Below, in pieces: positions 20,587-28,960 of a stretch of 50,806 nucleotides of DNA. Made by a program: the position numbers and the translations under genes. This stretch comes from Chryseomicrobium aureum (GTDB lineage Bacteria > Bacillota > Bacilli > Bacillales_A > Planococcaceae). Location of the stretch: positions 1 to 50,806 of the forward strand of contig NZ_JAFBFG010000022.1 of the NCBI RefSeq assembly GCF_016909155.1, given 5' to 3'. The stretch's first letter is position 1. The number at the start of each line of letters is the position of its first letter. A model generated the notes under the pieces. It had not been told where the DNA came from. It saw only the letters and a program-made list of their open reading frames with translations, and did no database searches.

Positions 20587-21819
20587 ATGAAGAAAAAATG
20601 GATGCTCGCTTCTAGTATGCTCCTACTTGTTCTTGGGGCATGTAGTAATGAACAGGCAGCACCAGTAGCGGACTTTTCACAACAATGGAGTGAGTTGACC
20701 GAAGCAGCACAAGGAACGACTGTAAACCTCTATATGTGGGGAGGTAGTGATTCGATCAATAGCTACTTTGATGAGTGGGTCACTCCGAGACTAGAAGAGC
20801 AGTACGACATTTCTCTTAACCGTGTACCAGTGAATGATACACAAGAAATATTGACGCAGCTACTAGATGAAAAAACGGCAGGTAAAGAAACGGGCAGCAT
20901 AGATATTATGTGGATCAACGGAGAGAATTTTAGAAATGCAAAGGACAACGACTTGCTCAATCAACCGTTTGCGGATAAACTGCCGAACGTAGCAGATCTT
21001 GTGGATCAACAAGCGCCGCAAATCGCAGAGGATTTTGGCATTCCCGTCGACAACTTGCAAGCTCCATGGGGGACTGCACAATTTGTGATGACGTATAACT
21101 CAGAAGATGTTACTGATGTGCCTACTTCTTTTGAGCAACTCGCTCAGTGGGTCCAAGACAATCCTGGTCAATTTACATACCCTGCTCTTCCAGATTTCAC
21201 AGGAGGAGCATTCGTTCGACATGCACTAGAGGAAATTGTGGGGACGGAACAATTCACATCAGATGAGCCACTGGAGCGTGATGAGTTTGACAAAATGATG
21301 CAGCCGGTATGGGAGTATTTAAATGCGATAGAGCCTTATTTGTGGCGAGCAGGAGATACGTATCCTGAGAGTTTAGCCCGTCTTGATCAACTCTATACGA
21401 ATGGAGAGGTCGCATATACAATGGCTTATGATCCAATCAAAGCAGCTGCCGAAGTACAAAACGGACGATTCCCAGACTCGACGCGCACTTTTATTTTTGA
21501 TGGAGGTACGTTGTCGAACACCCATTATTTAGCCATCCCGTTTAATGCAGAAAATCCACTTGGAGCAGCCGTAGTGATCAATGAATTGTTATCTGTTGAA
21601 GCGCAAGCTGCGAAACTAGACCCTGCAAACTGGGGAGACCTTCCTGTACTTGATTTTTCTAAGCTTTCGGATGAACAACAACAAGTCTTTACAGCAATTG
21701 ATTTAGGGGAAGCCTCTTTATCCATTGAAGAGCTTGAATCAAAGCGTATAGCAGAAATCCCATCCATCTATGTCGAATGGATTGAGGAAGGCTGGTTGGA
21801 GAATGTGGCACAGAACTAA
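20587..21819 (+). CDS. ABC importer substrate-binding lipoprotein, YnjB-like
   Basis: 410-aa extracellular solute-binding lipoprotein. Signal peptide with lipobox LVLGAC (Cys about 20). The N-terminal TVNLYMWGGSDSINSYFDEW and IDIMWINGENF blocks resemble E. coli YnjB and ThiB-like binding proteins. The substrate is unknown. The ATG at 20587 follows GATGGGGGAA, one base after the TVP38 stop. The C-terminal end overlaps the permease start by 17 bp. Confidence 0.86.
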   Translation: MKKKWMLASSMLLLVLGACSNEQAAPVADFSQQWSELTEAAQGTTVNLYMWGGSDSINSYFDEWVTPRLEEQYDISLNRVPVNDTQEILTQLLDEKTAGKETGSIDIMWINGENFRNAKDNDLLNQPFADKLPNVADLVDQQAPQIAEDFGIPVDNLQAPWGTAQFVMTYNSEDVTDVPTSFEQLAQWVQDNPGQFTYPALPDFTGGAFVRHALEEIVGTEQFTSDEPLERDEFDKMMQPVWEYLNAIEPYLWRAGDTYPESLARLDQLYTNGEVAYTMAYDPIKAAAEVQNGRFPDSTRTFIFDGGTLSNTHYLAIPFNAENPLGAAVVINELLSVEAQAAKLDPANWGDLPVLDFSKLSDEQQQVFTAIDLGEASLSIEELESKRIAEIPSIYVEWIEEGWLENVAQN

Positions 21820-22675
21820 AGACTATTTACTTGTACTGCCAGCACTTGTGCTGACAGGGGTATTATTTTTTGGCGGATTGATCGATGGATTGTTTAAGAG
21901 TTTCGGATATTTTCCAGCTGTAGGAACTTCAACATTTTCACTGCAGGCGTACCAAGAGGTTATGACGAGTTCGCTTTTTGCGGATTCACTTGATCTCACG
22001 GTCCGAGTGGCGATTTTATCTACAAGTAGTGCAACAATTCTTGGTGTTGGAGCAGCGCTTGCACTTTATTTCATGGCTAGGCGGACCAGTGCACGTTGGC
22101 TGCTCCGCCTTTTTCAACTTCCATTGACAATCCCTCATCTCGCGGCGGGTTATTTCATGATTTTATTACTCTCTCAAAGTGGACTGATTGCACGAGTTTC
22201 ATATGCATTGGGGTGGATAGACATGCCTTCAGAATTTCCTGTTGTGGTGAACGACCGCTTCGGGCTAGGAATGATTTTGACCTATAGCTGGAAAGAGGCA
22301 CCGTTCATCGCCTTACTTGTGTATCCGGTCCTTGCTCGAATCCACGACAATTGGTTGGATGCTGCAAAAGTATACGGAGCTACAACTACTCACTATATTT
22401 GGCATGTTCTCTTACCTGCAATTCGGCCAGCGGTCATCACGGCTAGTTTGATTGTCTTTATTTATACACTCTCTTCATTTGAAGTACCGTATCTATTAGG
22501 AGTAACGTACCCATCCACACTTCCAGTCTATGCTTTCCAACTGTACACAAGTGGTAGCTTTGCAGACCGTTCTGAAGCACTCGTCATTATGTGGTTATTG
22601 ACCACGGTTGCACTTGTTGTAGGGCTAGTTGCGTATCGCTTTTACCGGAAGAGCTATGAACGGGGGTGGGAGTGA
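21803..22675 (+). CDS. ABC importer permease 1 (YnjC N-half-like)
   Basis: 290-aa permease with six predicted spans. The EAA coupling loop is LDAAKVYGATTTHYIWHVLL (about 185-204). E. coli YnjC is a fused permease of about twice this size; here two separate permeases fill that role. The ATG at 21803 is chosen because TTGGAG lies close by and the protein then starts as other permeases do; an in-frame ATG at 21770 has no site. Confidence 0.86.
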   Translation: MWHRTKDYLLVLPALVLTGVLFFGGLIDGLFKSFGYFPAVGTSTFSLQAYQEVMTSSLFADSLDLTVRVAILSTSSATILGVGAALALYFMARRTSARWLLRLFQLPLTIPHLAAGYFMILLLSQSGLIARVSYALGWIDMPSEFPVVVNDRFGLGMILTYSWKEAPFIALLVYPVLARIHDNWLDAAKVYGATTTHYIWHVLLPAIRPAVITASLIVFIYTLSSFEVPYLLGVTYPSTLPVYAFQLYTSGSFADRSEALVIMWLLTTVALVVGLVAYRFYRKSYERGWE

Positions 22676-23478
22676 TGCGTCGTTCATCCTTCTATTTACT
22701 TTTAATCGGGTTGATCTTTGCCTTACCGTTCGTGCCAGCTCTCATCGCAAGTTTCGGGGGAGTGTGGCGATTTCCGACGATTATTCCGGACGGGATTAAT
22801 TTACGTGCCTGGGAAAGTGTTTTCTCTCCATCTTCACGGACGCTTTCAGCCATCTTCTTGAGTTTGTGGATTGCATTTTGTGTGACAGTCATCAACTTGA
22901 TGGTAGGAATACCAGCGGCGTATGCATTAACACGAAAGAAATTGCGCTTTCAAAGTGGCATTGAAGCTGTACTCCTCGCACCTATTTTTGTACCAGCGCT
23001 TGCAGCGGTCATGGGCATCCATTTGACGTTTTTACGACTTGGATTGACGGAGACCGTGATAGGGGTCATCCTCGTACATCTTGCGCCGTCCATGCCCTAC
23101 GTGATTCGAGCAGCCATGATTAGTTTTCAAACGATGAACGAGGAAGCGGAAGATGCTGCAAAAATGCTTGGTGCAACAAAATCACAACGCTTTTATCACG
23201 TCATCTTGCCGCACTTGATTCCCGGGTTAACGGCAGGCGTTGTTCTAAGTATGTTGATTTCACTTAGTCAGTATAGTGTGACATTGTTGATTGGTGCAGG
23301 TCAGGTCATCACGTTGCCAATCCTCTTCGTTCCATTTTTAAATGGTGGGGATCCAGCGATTGGATCAGCGTACACTTTAGTGTTTTCTGCTGTAGCACTT
23401 GCTCTCGTCTTACTTTTAGACGGAGGGCTTCGTTCGTATTATGCAACTAGAAAAGGAGGCTGTCATGAGTGGATTTGA
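22675..23478 (+). CDS. ABC importer permease 2 (YnjC C-half-like)
   Basis: 267-aa permease with about six spans and EAA loop EDAAKMLGATKSQRFYHVIL (about 160-179). Its ATG shares one base with the upstream stop (TGATG); GTG 22666 is an alternative start. It overlaps the ATPase gene by 14 bp. With the gene at 21803 it forms the heterodimeric channel. Confidence 0.86.
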   Translation: MRRSSFYLLLIGLIFALPFVPALIASFGGVWRFPTIIPDGINLRAWESVFSPSSRTLSAIFLSLWIAFCVTVINLMVGIPAAYALTRKKLRFQSGIEAVLLAPIFVPALAAVMGIHLTFLRLGLTETVIGVILVHLAPSMPYVIRAAMISFQTMNEEAEDAAKMLGATKSQRFYHVILPHLIPGLTAGVVLSMLISLSQYSVTLLIGAGQVITLPILFVPFLNGGDPAIGSAYTLVFSAVALALVLLLDGGLRSYYATRKGGCHEWI

Positions 23479-24484
23479 AATCAAAAATCTTTCCAAATCG
23501 TACGGGGAGGACTTTACGCTAGCTCCAGTTTCGTTAACGATTCAATCTGGAGAATTTGTGACGCTTTTAGGCCCCTCTGGATGCGGTAAAACAACTTTAT
23601 TAAAACTTGTAGCGGGACTTATTGCACCAGATGGTGGTGAGGTCTATCAACAAGGGAAAGAACTAACATCGGTTCCTTCTGAGAATAGACAGTTTGCGAT
23701 GATGTTCCAACAACCTCATTTGTTTCCACATATGACGATTGCAGAGAATGTAGCATTTGGCCTTCGGATGCGAAAAGTGGCGAAGAAAGAACGATTGAAG
23801 AAGGCTGAAGAAGTGCTTGCAGAAGTCGGATTAGGAGGGTATGGAAAGCGGTATCCATACGAGTTGTCAGGTGGCCAACAACAACGCGTCTCATTGGCTC
23901 GAGCTTTGGTCATTGAGCCGACTTTACTCTTACTGGATGAACCTTTTAGCGCATTAGATCCTTTACTGAAAGTCGAGATGCAACAATTGGTCAAAACTGT
24001 TCATCAGCAAACGGGTGTCACGACAATTTGTGTCACGCATGATCAAGAAGAAGCTTTTTATCTGTCGGACCGGATTGCGCTCATGCAAACAGGTGAAGTC
24101 GTGCAAGTGGCGGATCCTCAAACGCTGTATAGGTCTCCAGCTACTTTAGCAGTGGCAAAGTTTTTAGGCTATAAAAACTTTATTCCGGTCAAAGTCGAAC
24201 AGGACAGCATCGTGACGCCATTTGGAACATATGCAGCTACTATATCGATTGAAAGTGGAAAGTACCAGTGGGCGATACCTTCAGAAGCGATTTCGTTGAA
24301 GGGATCTTTACAGGGCTTGGTAAATGAGGTCGTGCATCACAAGGGATACATAGAAACGGTGGTTGAGGTGGAAGGGCATGAACTCACAGTACGTAAACTA
24401 ACCCCGGATGCACAAGCCTTGCGAGTAGGGGACTCGATTACAATTGGATTACCAGATGAGGACCTCGTATTGTTGCGGGAGTAA
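23465..24484 (+). CDS. ABC importer ATP-binding protein (YnjD/PotA-like)
   Basis: 339-aa ATPase. Walker A GPSGCGKTTL near 37-46, Q-loop MMFQQPHLFPH, signature LSGGQQQR near 134, Walker B LLLLDEPFSALDPL, then a C-terminal TOBE-like regulatory region (about 230-339). The ATG follows AAAAGGAGGCTGTC. Last gene of the seven-gene operon; the run ends at a hairpin at 24676. The domain layout fits the CUT1/Fe3+/thiamine/polyamine group of ATPases, so the substrate cannot be read from it. Confidence 0.9.
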   Translation: MSGFEIKNLSKSYGEDFTLAPVSLTIQSGEFVTLLGPSGCGKTTLLKLVAGLIAPDGGEVYQQGKELTSVPSENRQFAMMFQQPHLFPHMTIAENVAFGLRMRKVAKKERLKKAEEVLAEVGLGGYGKRYPYELSGGQQQRVSLARALVIEPTLLLLDEPFSALDPLLKVEMQQLVKTVHQQTGVTTICVTHDQEEAFYLSDRIALMQTGEVVQVADPQTLYRSPATLAVAKFLGYKNFIPVKVEQDSIVTPFGTYAATISIESGKYQWAIPSEAISLKGSLQGLVNEVVHHKGYIETVVEVEGHELTVRKLTPDAQALRVGDSITIGLPDEDLVLLRE

Positions 24485-24525
24485 TTCCTTGAAGATCCGG
24501 GTGTTTAGTTTCCATAACATCATTA

Positions 24526-24630
24526 GGGGCGTTAATCAGAGAGTTTCGGTCGCTAATGAACAAACTACGGTCGTTAAATGAGTGTTCTCGGTCGCTAATG
24601 GGCATCACTCGGGCGTTAAATGCAGAAGTC
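24526..24630. repeat. Five tandem 21-bp repeats
   Basis: Five contiguous units of exactly 21 bp (24526, 24547, 24568, 24589, 24610). The core is CGGTCGCTAATG or CGGTCGTTAAATG, followed by variable bases. The array is preceded by TTAGTTTCCATAA (24506-24518), which also stands before the 21-bp array at 28100. It lies downstream of the ABC operon. Not translated in any likely frame. Confidence 0.85.
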
Positions 24631-24675
24631 CCAAGCCCTTACTAGTAAGAACTTGAGAAATTAAGAAGAATCGCG

Positions 24676-24712
24676 ATGGGGCCGCTCGAATTTGAGCGGC
24701 CCCATTCCTTTT
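24676..24712. terminator. Intrinsic terminator
   Basis: Perfect 12-bp GC-rich stem ATGGGGCCGCTC / GAGCGGCCCCAT (24676-24687 with 24694-24705), then TCCTTTTC. Probably ends the ABC operon transcript. Confidence 0.85.
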
Positions 24713-24788
24713 CATTCGTATTTTGATCTTGAAAGCAATCCTTGTAAGATGAATCTAAATCAATTCATCCGAATGTAAGGTGGCATTC

Positions 24789-24971
24789 TCCACATCTAAA
24801 ACTGAAGTTGAGTGGAAAGGAGGGGTTGACTCCAGTGGGATTCCAGTCTGCCGTGAGATCCCGCAGGAGGCTACGACGAGGAAGCTCACGCAGCGCCCAC
24901 GGAAAGCAGCCCCGCAGTGGAACTCAACTTCTAAAATTGCACAATTTCTGAACAGTCGGCTCCACATCTAA
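24789..24971. repeat. Dispersed palindromic repeat, copy 2
   Basis: About 180 bp. It is related to copy 1 by the blocks TTGACTCCAGTGGGA, GTGAGATCCCGC, CACGGAAAGCAGCCCCGC and GGAACTCAACTT; ends pair through GAAGTTGAGT and ACTCAACTTC. CTCCACATCTAAAA stands directly at both outer ends (24788-24801 and 24958-24971) as a direct repeat. Between operon end and a convergent gene. No open frame. Confidence 0.75.
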
Positions 24972-24975
24972 AAAC

Positions 24976-25242
24976 TTAATTCAGAAGTTCCCGCAAATAC
25001 TCGCGAAGCTCCTCTGCTTCCTCTGGATTTCGGTTAAATGCGTGCTCCAGATAACCTTCTTCTTCCACATCATCCGCGCCGATAATAGCCATCCGGTTGA
25101 ATTGGATATCCATTACTAAAACTTTCCCGAAAAAGCGTGTGCTCTGCAGAATTGCTAAATCGTAGCGCTGCGTTTCTCCTGTAAAACTCACAAAGCGAGT
25201 CTTTGTATCTTCGACATCGTCATATAAATAAAAACGTTCCAT
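24976..25242 (-). CDS. DUF3055 family protein
   Basis: 88-aa soluble acidic protein of the DUF3055 (SAV0927) family: MERFYLYDDVEDTKTRFVSF at the N-terminus, RYDLAILQSTRFFGK, RMAIIGADDVEEEGYLEHAF in the middle. The function is unknown. The ATG at 25242 follows TTGAGGTG on the reverse strand; the GTG three codons earlier lies inside that site. Divergent from yutE. Confidence 0.85.
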   Translation of the reverse strand: MERFYLYDDVEDTKTRFVSFTGETQRYDLAILQSTRFFGKVLVMDIQFNRMAIIGADDVEEEGYLEHAFNRNPEEAEELREYLRELLN

Positions 25243-25316
25243 GCTGTTCACCTCAAGTTCTTGTCAATCCTATGGTACTATAGAGGTGAAACGTATTCAA
25301 ACAGGAGGAACTGCTT

Positions 25317-25778
25317 ATGTATTTTGTCGACCGGAAACGGATTGAATTCATTGCCACTCACCTTGAAGAGTTGGTTGCAGTCTATCAAAACAAACACCAA
25401 TGGTCTAGTTACCCAGAAAGCCAATTGATTCTGGAGCGTATTGCAAGCTCTTCCATCGAATCAGTCCTCGATATTGGAAATGCAATGATTGACGGCTTCA
25501 TCATGCGCGACCCTGGAAGCTACGATGACATCATCGACATTTTAGTAGATGAAAAAGTTGTACCTGCTGATATGGAAAAGGGATTGAAAGAAATCGTTGC
25601 CCTTCGTAAAAATGTGGTGCGCGACTATTTTGCAGTGAATGCAGAAGAAGTGACAGCTGTTTTAGACCGACAGCTCGGGACACTCGTCGAATTTCCTAAC
25701 CACGTCCGGAAGTATTTAGTGAATGAACTTGGCCCTGTTTCGGCATTTTTACCGGAGGACTCGAATGTTCAATTATAA
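25317..25778 (+). CDS. yutE: DUF86/HepT-like protein YutE
   Basis: 153-aa all-helical DUF86 protein with the YutE blocks SVLDIGNAMIDGFIMRDPGSYDDIIDILVD (about 46-75). HepT-type nucleases/AMPylases use an R-N-x3-H-x-Y motif; here the matching place reads RKNVVRDY (about 101-108), so the catalytic His is replaced by Arg. No HepS/MntA nucleotidyltransferase partner is adjacent. It is thus likely a housekeeping relative and not a toxin. The ATG follows AGGAGGAA. It overlaps yutF by 14 bp. Confidence 0.88.
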   Translation: MYFVDRKRIEFIATHLEELVAVYQNKHQWSSYPESQLILERIASSSIESVLDIGNAMIDGFIMRDPGSYDDIIDILVDEKVVPADMEKGLKEIVALRKNVVRDYFAVNAEEVTAVLDRQLGTLVEFPNHVRKYLVNELGPVSAFLPEDSNVQL

Positions 25779-26529
25779 AATTGTCTGTCTTGATCTAGAT
25801 GGAACGGTCTATAAAGGTGCTGAGCCGATTCCGGAAGCGATCACGTTCATTCGTGCGATGCAGCAAAAAGGGATTGAGCCGTTTTATATTACAAATAATG
25901 CGTCTATGACACGAACTGAGATTAAAGAAAAACTTAGAGGGTTCGGTGTCGAGACGACTGAGCAACAGATCTACACATCTGGAATGGCTGCTGCTCATTT
26001 CGTCAAACGTGATTTTCCAGAGGCGAGTGTGTACGTTATTGGTACGGACGCACTTCGCGATGAATTGACTGCTGCTGGTCTGCAGCTGACGGAGCGGAAT
26101 GCAGATGCTGTCGTGATGGGGATCGACCGGGGTATCACATACGATAAACTCTCTCAAGCTTGTCTTGAAGTTCGAGCCGGTGCTACGCTCATTGCGACGA
26201 ATCCAGATCATGCCTTCCCGTCACACCAAGGATTTCTCCCTGGAAATGGTGCGTTTGTGCGATTGGTCGAATATTCGACAGAGACTGACGCTATCTTTTG
26301 TGGGAAACCGTCACCCATTATGCTGGAGTTGATTCAGCAGGCGACGGGTGCGGCTCGTGAAGAGATGGTGCTAATTGGCGATAACATGAAGACAGATTTA
26401 CTAGCAGGTGTTGATTTCGGAATTGCAACGATTCACGTCAATTCCGGAGTGGACCGTCCGGAAACTATCCGTGAGCAAGGTATGAAGATAACACGATTTG
26501 TTGATAAAATGACCGATTTATTGGCATAA
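25765..26529 (+). CDS. yutF: HAD-superfamily phosphatase, NagD-like YutF
   Basis: 254-aa HAD hydrolase of the NagD/p-nitrophenyl-phosphatase group. The nucleophile motif is LDLDGTVYKG (about 8-17), the second motif FYITNNAS (about 42-49) and the Mg-binding motif LIGDNMKTDL (about 203-212). The C2-type cap lies between them. The substrate is unknown; in vitro such enzymes take p-nitrophenyl phosphate and nucleoside monophosphates. The ATG at 25765 follows CGGAGGAC. It overlaps yutE and ends before a bidirectional terminator. Confidence 0.92.
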   Translation: MFNYKIVCLDLDGTVYKGAEPIPEAITFIRAMQQKGIEPFYITNNASMTRTEIKEKLRGFGVETTEQQIYTSGMAAAHFVKRDFPEASVYVIGTDALRDELTAAGLQLTERNADAVVMGIDRGITYDKLSQACLEVRAGATLIATNPDHAFPSHQGFLPGNGAFVRLVEYSTETDAIFCGKPSPIMLELIQQATGAAREEMVLIGDNMKTDLLAGVDFGIATIHVNSGVDRPETIREQGMKITRFVDKMTDLLA

Positions 26530-26580
26530 AAAAAATCAGTAGCATTCGAGACAGTCGTCAAGAGATGCTACTGATTTGTT
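26530..26580. terminator. Bidirectional terminator between yutF and yuzB
   Basis: Perfect 13-bp stem AAATCAGTAGCAT / ATGCTACTGATTT (26533-26545 with 26565-26577), with A-run on the left and T-rich right side. It serves the convergent genes on both strands. Confidence 0.88.
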
Positions 26581-26582
26581 GT

Positions 26583-26819
26583 TTAAAATAATGGATTTTC
26601 TTCTATATAGGTATAGATATTGTCTATCAGTTCCTGAGGTGTTTCGCCACGAACGATGTCCCCGTTAACTACTGCAAATAATGTGTCCGCACAGATTGTA
26701 CAATTACTTGTACAGCCATATTCAAGAACATCTAAATTGGGGTCCTTTTCAAGCGTTTCAAACGCCTCTTGAGCACCGTTTACAATATTACTAATACAAA
26801 ACTCCACCATGGGATTCAT
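26583..26819 (-). CDS. yuzB: DUF1450 protein YuzB
   Basis: 78-aa DUF1450 protein: MNPMVEFCISNIVNGAQEAF at the start, YGCTSNCTICADTLFAVVNG (about 34-53) with a C-x3-C-x2-C cluster that suggests metal or Fe-S binding or a redox thiol. The fold may be thioredoxin-like. The function is unknown. The ATG at 26819 has GAGGTG upstream. It is convergent with yutF and divergent from yutJ. Confidence 0.88.
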   Translation of the reverse strand: MNPMVEFCISNIVNGAQEAFETLEKDPNLDVLEYGCTSNCTICADTLFAVVNGDIVRGETPQELIDNIYTYIEENPLF

Positions 26820-26945
26820 CGATATCACCTCGCTACAAGTTGATGCTACTGCATTTTTTCAAACGCGTCAATTCCTGCGTCTTATTGTGAAATGTCTCAC
26901 AATCCATTATACTTAAACTGACAATGCATGCAGAGGAGTTTTCAT

Positions 26946-28013
26946 ATGCAAAAATTAGTACTGCTTGGAGGCGGATATGGAAATATGCGTATTTTATTGC
27001 GCTTGCTTCCGAATAATCTTCCGTCCGATGTAGAAATCACATTGATCGACCGCACATCTTTTCATAGCTTAAAAACAGAATTTTATGCACTAGCAGCAGG
27101 AACGGTATCAGATCACGCGGTGCGTGTATCGTTTCCTATTAGTGAGAAGCTGAACATCAAGCACGGGGAAGTTGTTGAGATCGACACGGAAAACAAAGAA
27201 GTGTTGCTTGAAGGCGGAGAAGCTGTAAAGTATGACGATTTAGTCGTCGGCCTAGGTTGTGAAGACAAATACCACGGCGTACCAGGAGCTGCTGAATACA
27301 CGATGAGTATTCAAACAATCGGCAAGTCTCGCCAGACGTACAACGTTCTTGGTGACCTTCCTTCTAATTCAGTAGTTGGAATCGTCGGAGCAGGTTTAAG
27401 TGGAATTGAATTGGCTTCAGAGCTTCGTGAGTCTCGTCCGGATCTACGCATCAAATTGTTTGATCGCAGTCCGCGTATTCTTCGCGATTTCCCAGAACGT
27501 CTAAGTAATTACGTAAAGAAATGGTTCGACGAAAACGATGTAGAAGTCATCAGCAACTCGAACATCACGAAAGTGGAAGAGAAGATGCTGCACAACCACG
27601 ATGAAACAATTCCAGTCGATGCCGTTGTTTGGACAGCCGGTATTCAACCAGTTGCGCCAGTACGTGCATTACCGGGTGAAAAAGATTCGTCGGGTCGCGT
27701 TATCTTATCTCCACATCATCATCTACCACTAGATGAGCACGTGTATATTGTAGGAGACTGTGCGTCACTACCATTCGCGCCGAGCGCTCAACTAGCAGAA
27801 GAACAAGCGGAACAAATCGTGAACGTTTTGAAAGCAAAATGGAACGGCGACACGCTTCCTGCAAAGCTCCCAGATATCAAGTTAAAAGGATTTATGGGAT
27901 CCCTAGGGAAGAAACAAGGTTTCGCATATCTTGCAGACATGTCCGTAACAGGCCGCATCGCGCGTCTGATGAAATCCGGTCTGCTTTGGTACTACAAAAA
28001 GCATAATGGTTGA
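26946..28013 (+). CDS. yutJ: NDH-2-like NAD(P)/FAD oxidoreductase YutJ
   Basis: 355-aa flavoprotein of the type II NADH dehydrogenase family. GGGYGNMRIL at the N-terminus binds FAD, VGIVGAGLSGIELASEL (about 141-157) binds NAD(P)H, VYIVGDCASLP (about 265-275) contacts FAD and AEEQAEQIV follows. It lacks the classical quinone-site C-terminal amphipathic helix in an obvious form, so the acceptor is unproven. SD CAGAGGAG before ATG 26946. The paralogue yumB lies at 42731. Confidence 0.9.
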   Translation: MQKLVLLGGGYGNMRILLRLLPNNLPSDVEITLIDRTSFHSLKTEFYALAAGTVSDHAVRVSFPISEKLNIKHGEVVEIDTENKEVLLEGGEAVKYDDLVVGLGCEDKYHGVPGAAEYTMSIQTIGKSRQTYNVLGDLPSNSVVGIVGAGLSGIELASELRESRPDLRIKLFDRSPRILRDFPERLSNYVKKWFDENDVEVISNSNITKVEEKMLHNHDETIPVDAVVWTAGIQPVAPVRALPGEKDSSGRVILSPHHHLPLDEHVYIVGDCASLPFAPSAQLAEEQAEQIVNVLKAKWNGDTLPAKLPDIKLKGFMGSLGKKQGFAYLADMSVTGRIARLMKSGLLWYYKKHNG

Positions 28014-28018
28014 TTAGG

Positions 28019-28057
28019 CCAAGGGACGTTGTGTATGCAGCGTTTCTTGGTTTTTTT
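28019..28057 (+). terminator. Intrinsic terminator of yutJ
   Basis: 13-bp stem with three G-U pairs (28019-28031 with 28038-28050) and a T7 tail, 6 bp after the stop. Confidence 0.8.
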
Positions 28058-28099
28058 ATGAAGTCTTCCCTGGGAAGCTAAATTAGTTTCCATAAAACG

Positions 28100-28240
28100 A
28101 CTTCGGTAGAATAAATTGCGATTTAGGTAGAACAAATCAGGGTTAGTGTAGAACAAATCCCCCATTCATCCGATGAACGACCGCTCAGCCGCCATAAAAA
28201 CAAAAACTGAGCCCATAAAACAAGCTCAGCCACCACAAAC
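28100..28240. repeat. Two adjacent 21-bp-period tandem runs
   Basis: Units at 28100, 28121 and 28142 are each 21 bp with core GGTAGAACAAAT (or GTAGAATAAAT). After a 25-bp gap, units with core CCATAAAA at 28192 and 28213 and a weaker third near 28233 repeat with the same period. TTAGTTTCCATAA stands just before (28083-28095), as before the array at 24526. It lies between yutJ and yuzD, whose transcripts converge. Confidence 0.8.
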
Positions 28241-28258
28241 TATTACATCCCATCACAC

Positions 28259-28582
28259 TTACTCAGCCGTCACATACCCATGCTGCTCTAAAGCTGCATA
28301 CACAGGCTTTAACTGGATGTAGCCTTCACCAATGACTTCATCTTCGATCGTCACAAGTGGGTAAAACAATTCATCGTTTTGAATCTGCTCAATGTACTCC
28401 GCATCCACGTCTCGCTCCGACGTTTTTTCAATATCTACATAGCGGAACTGAATCTTGTGCCCATCAAACTTACGAGCAATCGCAGCTTCCAACCATTCAT
28501 ACGTATCTTTTGACGAAGGTGCATTTACACAGCTCGCACAGATGACATCTGCGCCATACACCGTTAACGTAATTTCTTTCAT
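28259..28582 (-). CDS. yuzD: DUF1462/YuzD thioredoxin-like protein
   Basis: 107-aa protein of the YuzD family (DUF1462), which has a thioredoxin/glutaredoxin-like fold. VYGADVICASCVNAPSSKDT near the N-terminus has a CASC pair at the usual redox position; YPLVTIEDEVIGEG fits the cis-Pro strand. The function is unknown, but divergent pairing with the NifU-like yutI suggests a link to Fe-S metabolism. The start at ATG 28582 is preferred; an upstream TTG is possible. Confidence 0.88.
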   Translation of the reverse strand: MKEITLTVYGADVICASCVNAPSSKDTYEWLEAAIARKFDGHKIQFRYVDIEKTSERDVDAEYIEQIQNDELFYPLVTIEDEVIGEGYIQLKPVYAALEQHGYVTAE

Positions 28583-28661
28583 TCTCCCCAACCCCAATTT
28601 CTTTATTGGATTTTTTTGTTCTATCCAATTATAATAGGGATAGTGAAAGGAGTCGAAAGAA

Positions 28662-28895
28662 ATGACTGATACGATGAATGAACAAGTTCAAGAAGTACTC
28701 GATAAATTACGCCCATTCTTACTCCGAGACGGTGGAGATTGTGAATTAGTAGATGTTGAAGACGGTATCGTGAAATTGCGTCTCCTCGGTGCTTGTGGGA
28801 CATGCCCAAGTTCAACAATCACATTAAAAGCTGGTATCGAGCGCGCCCTACTCGAAGAAGTACCAGGTGTAGTAGAAGTTGAACAAGTATTTTAA
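28662..28895 (+). CDS. yutI: NifU C-terminal-domain Fe-S scaffold/carrier YutI
   Basis: 77-aa stand-alone NifU C-terminal domain (Nfu type). Key block [18 protein letters not shown] (about 39-56) holds the CxxC that bridges a [4Fe-4S] cluster between two subunits. [17 protein letters not shown] is also typical. It should carry clusters from SufBCD to target proteins. SD GAAAGGAG before the ATG. A terminator follows at once. Confidence 0.94.
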   Translation: MTDTMNEQVQEVLDKLRPFLLRDGGDCELVDVEDGIVKLRLLGACGTCPSSTITLKAGIERALLEEVPGVVEVEQVF

Positions 28896-28904
28896 GTAAC
28901 ACAC

Positions 28905-28932
28905 CGAGACAAGGCGCAGGCCTTGTCTTTTT
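28905..28932 (+). terminator. Intrinsic terminator of yutI
   Basis: 9-bp stem AGACAAGGC / GCCTTGTCT (28907-28915 with 28920-28928) plus T-run, 10 bp after the stop. Confidence 0.85.
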
Positions 28933-28960
28933 CGTTTAATTCAAGGGAAGGTGGGAACGA

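Noticed and set aside
25317-26529. yutE-yutF as a toxin-antitoxin pair
   Set aside because: YutF is a HAD phosphatase, not a nucleotidyltransferase antitoxin, and the HepT-like motif lacks its His.
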